A stretch of 7,353 bases of DNA, taken from Nanobdellota archaeon. Lineage in GTDB: Archaea > Nanobdellota > Nanobdellia > Pacearchaeales > GW2011-AR1. The stretch is taken from assembly GCA_018897135.1 (NCBI GenBank), contig JAHILJ010000007.1:1-7353 (forward strand), given 5' to 3'. The translations under genes were made by a program, and so were the position numbers. Below are positions 5,136 through 7,353 of this stretch, one piece after another. How positions within the stretch are numbered: the stretch's first letter is position 1; every line of letters starts with the position of its first letter. Below the pieces are notes generated by a model that made no database searches, was not told the origin of the DNA, and saw nothing but the letters and a program-made list of their open reading frames with translations.

Positions 5136-5160
5136 TCCCTTTTTCTTTTTTTTGTTTTTT
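5126..5160 (+). terminator. Hairpin plus U-tract terminator overlapping the stop codon
   Basis: AGGGAT (5126-5131) and ATCCCT (5135-5140) form a 6-bp stem around loop TTA, followed at once by T-runs to 5160. The TAA stop codon (5133-5135) lies in the loop and first base of the 3' arm. It looks like a bacterial intrinsic terminator, though archaea can stop on the U-tract alone. Confidence 0.7.
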
Positions 5161-5246
5161 AGTTTTATTCTTGGGTTAAAAAATGTTCTTTAACACAATT
5201 GTAGATTTCATTTAAAACATCAGGCAACCTTTTCAGATCACCTGGG

Positions 5247-5262
5247 ATTATGTTAACATAAT
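5247..5262. promoter_or_regulatory. Perfect 16-bp palindrome at a predicted start site (operator-like)
   Basis: ATTATGTTAACATAAT is an exact palindrome. It covers the predicted transcription start of the minus-strand promoter at 5276-5284, where a dimeric helix-turn-helix repressor would block initiation. No regulator gene is seen in the window. In AT-rich DNA such a palindrome could also arise by chance. Confidence 0.4.
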
Positions 5263-5275
5263 AAGAAAAAAAGTG

Positions 5276-5284
5276 TTTATAAAA
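5276..5284 (-). promoter_or_regulatory. TATA box upstream of the start-less frame
   Basis: The minus strand reads TTTTATAAA, just after the stop codon of the 88-aa protein gene. It is centred at 5280, about 21-26 nt before the ATG at 5259 and the palindrome centre, so a leaderless transcript is predicted. Confidence 0.5.
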
Positions 5285-5291
5285 TTTTTAG

Positions 5292-5558
5292 TCAAGATTT
5301 ATTTTTTAATGCTTCTTCTAATTTGGAAAATTGCTTTACCTGAGTTACTTGGTCGGAATTTCCCTTTAGTAAACTTCCAACTACATATATTGCTCCTGCA
5401 AATGTTGCAATTGTAAGGTCTTTTTCATCTTTGCATATAGAATATACTCCTACAACAATTGAAGCATATTTTAATACACTTCCAACTACATCTTGAATCA
5501 CTTCAGGAAACTCAAGTCTATATTTTATAAATTGTTCTTCTGTATAATGTTCTGTCAT
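5292..5558 (-). CDS. Small membrane protein of unknown function
   Basis: This 88-residue protein belongs to no family I recognise. After a charged N-terminus (MTEHYTEEQFIKYRLEFPEV) it has two hydrophobic, glycine-containing stretches, about residues 24-41 (VVGSVLKYASIVVGVYSI) and 49-64 (TIATFAGAIYVVGSLL), joined by a short charged turn (CKDEKD), then a polar tail. It is probably a two-pass or hairpin membrane protein with both ends on the same side. The ATG at 5558 is preferred over the in-frame TTG at 5564: the TATA box at 5581-5588 is about 26 nt from the ATG, so the mRNA would be leaderless, and GGAGTGA at 5574-5580 would lie upstream of the start site. If the transcript starts earlier, that Shine-Dalgarno favours TTG, adding two residues. 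It lies 64 nt after the MCM stop but has its own promoter. Confidence 0.75.
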   Translation of the reverse strand: MTEHYTEEQFIKYRLEFPEVIQDVVGSVLKYASIVVGVYSICKDEKDLTIATFAGAIYVVGSLLKGNSDQVTQVKQFSKLEEALKNKS

Positions 5559-5580
5559 ACCCAAAAGAATAAATCACTCC

Positions 5581-5588
5581 TTTATAAA
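5581..5588 (-). promoter_or_regulatory. TATA box of the 88-aa membrane-protein gene
   Basis: The minus strand reads TTTATAAA, centred 26-27 nt before the ATG at 5558, the classic leaderless spacing. It overlaps the 5' side of a GGAGTGA sequence that looks like, but probably is not, a ribosome site. Confidence 0.6.
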
Positions 5589-5622
5589 CTTTTCCATTTT
5601 GTAGTCATTTTAAAATTAAAAA

Positions 5623-7353
5623 TCAAGTCCGTCCAACATAACCTTTTCGAGGTTTGAAGATTTCGCCTTTAATATTCAATTCATTTATTGCTTCGTCAAT
5701 TTCAGACTTTGTCATCTTATCTTCAAGAGCGTCTACAATTTCTTCAATTGGAATCATTTTCCCAATCTTGCTTTCAAGTTTTATTATTGTATCACGAACA
5801 GTAAAAATCCGATTTCTTTGCGAAGAAGTTATTCCAGTTGTAATCCGGTCTATATCAAAGGTCTTTGATTCATAATCATATCCAACTTGCATTAAATAAT
5901 ATTTCATAAGATCAATTGCACGTTTTGCATCTTCAATTGTAATCACATTGCTCAATCTTAATTTTGCAGAAGCTTTTGACATACGAATCAAAGCCTGAAG
6001 TTGCCGAGCAGAAATCGGAATCGGTCTTAACGCACTTTCAGATGAAACAGGCCGATTTCGCAAATCAACATAAAATTTTTTGATTTCTCGGACAGCGTCG
6101 TCACTCAACTCAGGTTTTACTCTTTGCTTTGCATATGCAACATATTTTCTAAAAATATCTCTTGGAATTGTCATTTCTTCGCCTGCCTTTACATGCTCCA
6201 GCAAAACATGACTTGCAATCATCTCGTCCTTTTCTTTATTTGGAACATCTTTCAAAGTAAAAATAATATCAAAACGATTAATCAAAGTTGGAGGCAAATC
6301 AATTTGCTGTGCAATAGATTGGTAAGGGTCAAAACGCCCAAACTTTGGATTTGCAGCAGCAAGAACAGAAGTCTCAGAACGCAAAGTGGCCTGAACATTT
6401 GCTTTTGAAATTGTAATTGTATTATGTAAAATCATATCATTAGAAATAAAAGTGTGATAAGGTTCAATTGTCACATCATAGACCCATTTAATTGTTTTAT
6501 TTTTAATTTTTGACACTTTTTTAATTTTCATCCACCTTGCATATCCAAAAGCCAGTTTTTTTATTTCTTCAAGCTCATCAATCACTTTCCCGTATTCTGA
6601 TATTAATTTTGGGTCTTGCTTAATATTTGTATTAAGTTTTTCTTGAGCAATTAAAACTAATTTTTGCAAAAATAATCTATGCTTCTCAACTCCTTTATCT
6701 ATTGAATGCCCGAGCACTTTCCTTTGAGAAATCTTTAACTTTTTAAATATTTCATCAATCTTATCTGTGCAATCAGGAATAATATCTTTTATTGTTCTAT
6801 ATGTTTTCTCTTTTTCATAATAAGATTTTAATCTTTGTTTTTTGTGTTGAGATAAAAAACTTATATTTAAGAAAAATTTACTTAAATTTTCTTGCCCAGA
6901 AATATCAAGTCTCCAAACATTAGAATGATTATCCCAAAAAATTGACGATTGAATACCAAATCTTAATAAAAGTGTAGACATTTGATTTGTAAGATTTTTA
7001 TTTTGCGAGACAAATGAAATTCTGCAACCACCTCTTTTTTGAAATATCACTGAACCATCCCCATCATAAAGTGCTCTTAAAAGATATTTTATATTTTCTT
7101 TTGGCAATTGCATTATTTCAAGAGGAATTTCTTTTTTATCCCCTTTTTCTAAAAGATTCTTATCTAATTTTTCAAATAATTTTACTATTTTCTTTGATAT
7201 TGTTCTGGCTGCAAATTGATGATTCCTTTTTACAATAATAGGTTTTTTCCCAAGATATTTTTCTACAGAAATACAATAATCCTTAATTAACATTTCATTA
7301 TTATTCCAAAATTGTATTCCTGTTTTTTTCCCCCTATTTAATTCATAACATCC
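5623..7353 (-). CDS. mcm: MCM replicative helicase, C-terminal part, interrupted by an intein
   Basis: The MCM hexamer unwinds DNA at the archaeal replication fork using ATP. The frame is open to the window edge, so the N-terminal domains, Walker A and B and the intein start are outside; 576 residues are visible. The first 311 are intein. The remaining 265 are MCM, beginning TITISKANVQATL (pre-sensor 1 hairpin), then sensor 1 in LAAANPKFGRFD, the arginine finger in LINRFDIIF, the AAA+ lid with sensor 2 Arg in ISARQLQALIR, and a C-terminal winged helix ending GEIFKPRKGYVGRT. The intein sits in the MCM motif usually written EQQTISIAKAG, just before the Thr. All expected catalytic positions in view are intact, so a spliced helicase is likely functional. 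The stop is TGA. The ATG at 7293 is internal to the intein, not a start. Confidence 0.96.
   Translation of the reverse strand, partial: GCYELNRGKKTGIQFWNNNEMLIKDYCISVEKYLGKKPIIVKRNHQFAARTISKKIVKLFEKLDKNLLEKGDKKEIPLEIMQLPKENIKYLLRALYDGDGSVIFQKRGGCRISFVSQNKNLTNQMSTLLLRFGIQSSIFWDNHSNVWRLDISGQENLSKFFLNISFLSQHKKQRLKSYYEKEKTYRTIKDIIPDCTDKIDEIFKKLKISQRKVLGHSIDKGVEKHRLFLQKLVLIAQEKLNTNIKQDPKLISEYGKVIDELEEIKKLAFGYARWMKIKKVSKIKNKTIKWVYDVTIEPYHTFISNDMILHNTITISKANVQATLRSETSVLAAANPKFGRFDPYQSIAQQIDLPPTLINRFDIIFTLKDVPNKEKDEMIASHVLLEHVKAGEEMTIPRDIFRKYVAYAKQRVKPELSDDAVREIKKFYVDLRNRPVSSESALRPIPISARQLQALIRMSKASAKLRLSNVITIEDAKRAIDLMKYYLMQVGYDYESKTFDIDRITTGITSSQRNRIFTVRDTIIKLESKIGKMIPIEEIVDALEDKMTKSEIDEAINELNIKGEIFKPRKGYVGRT
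6421..7353 (-). mobile_element. Intein with LAGLIDADG homing endonuclease, C-terminal part
   Basis: Inteins cut themselves out of the host protein after translation, and the endonuclease spreads the element to empty alleles. Visible residues 1-311 include the second LAGLIDADG motif YLLRALYDGDGSVIF (about 90-104); the first motif and the N-terminal splicing blocks are off the window. A basic helical stretch follows, containing KLKISQRKVLGHSIDKGVEK (about 205-224), possibly a helix-turn-helix for DNA recognition. Splicing block F is VYDVTIEPYHTFIS and block G is NDMILHN, ending His-Asn, with Thr as the first extein residue. These are the residues needed for Asn cyclisation and for the +1 nucleophile, so splicing should work. 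The acidic DGDG suggests the endonuclease may also be active. It is as AT-rich as the host gene. Confidence 0.93.

Larger units (their letters stand above)
5165..5287 (-). pseudogene. Start-less open frame, probable remnant of a small protein gene
   Basis: On the minus strand a frame is open from a TAA at 5290-5288 to a TAA at 5167-5165. The second half reads IIPGDLKRLPDVLNEI then YNCVKEHFLTQE, with protein-like composition and an amphipathic helix pattern. It has no ATG. A TATA box upstream predicts a transcript starting at about 5254-5259, where an ATG does occur (5259-5257) but in another frame that stops after three codons (MLT). Losing one base there would join that ATG to the frame, giving a protein of about 30 residues. 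It may be a frameshifted small gene, a gene with a non-standard start (TTG gives only 20 residues), or chance. Confidence 0.35.

Noticed and set aside
5175..5194. Inverted repeat GTTAAA with TTTAAC
   Set aside because: It is a short AT-rich stem with an 8-nt loop inside a possible coding remnant, easily expected by chance in this composition.
5654..7238. Plus-strand open frames opposite the MCM/intein gene
   Set aside because: The minus-strand protein is clearly MCM and intein throughout, and the plus-strand frames show no protein-like motifs or start signals.

Overview
The window reads as AT-rich chromosomal DNA from an archaeon, most likely a small-genome DPANN lineage of the Woesearchaeota/Pacearchaeota type (lineage is inference). 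Three things point to archaea: an MCM replicative helicase interrupted by an intein; TATA boxes lying about 25-28 nt upstream of several start codons, which implies leaderless or short-leader transcripts; and a tRNA-Leu gene with no encoded CCA. Stop codons are TAA and TGA, and tryptophans are TGG, so the standard code applies.

Layout, left to right. On the + strand, positions 3-1364 hold the 3' three quarters of arginyl-tRNA synthetase. It is followed by a 135-aa basic protein with a lysine-rich tail (1408-1815) that has its own TATA box and a strong Shine-Dalgarno. From 1816 to 2370 there is no intact gene: it holds a T-rich terminator, a two-helix membrane-protein gene broken by a TGA at codon 6 (1879-2103, minus), and an unassigned block. 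A membrane-anchored staphylococcal-type nuclease with a C-terminal lamin-tail-like domain is on the minus strand (2371-3156). Upstream of it is a 55-nt element (3184-3238, minus) that folds on paper into a compact three-way junction and starts at the expected distance from a TATA box. A tRNA-Leu(UAA) gene follows (3312-3395, minus), then a GC-rich block bounded by a 14-bp direct repeat of the tRNA 5' end. A secreted surface protein with Ig/PKD-like domains and two GWNLI repeats is on the + strand (3690-5135) and ends in a hairpin terminator that overlaps its stop codon. Convergent to it is a start-less open frame behind a TATA box and a perfect 16-bp palindrome (5165-5287, minus), then an 88-aa small membrane protein (5292-5558, minus). 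The window closes inside an intein that interrupts the MCM helicase gene (5623-7353, minus).

The genes do not form a single pathway. Translation (argS, tRNA-Leu), replication (MCM) and cell-surface functions (nuclease, PKD/GWNLI protein) sit side by side, nearly all with their own promoters, as is usual in these compact genomes. No defence island, CRISPR array or intact transposon was found; the only mobile element is the intein. The strongest candidate for something undescribed is the 55-nt three-way-junction RNA upstream of the nuclease gene.
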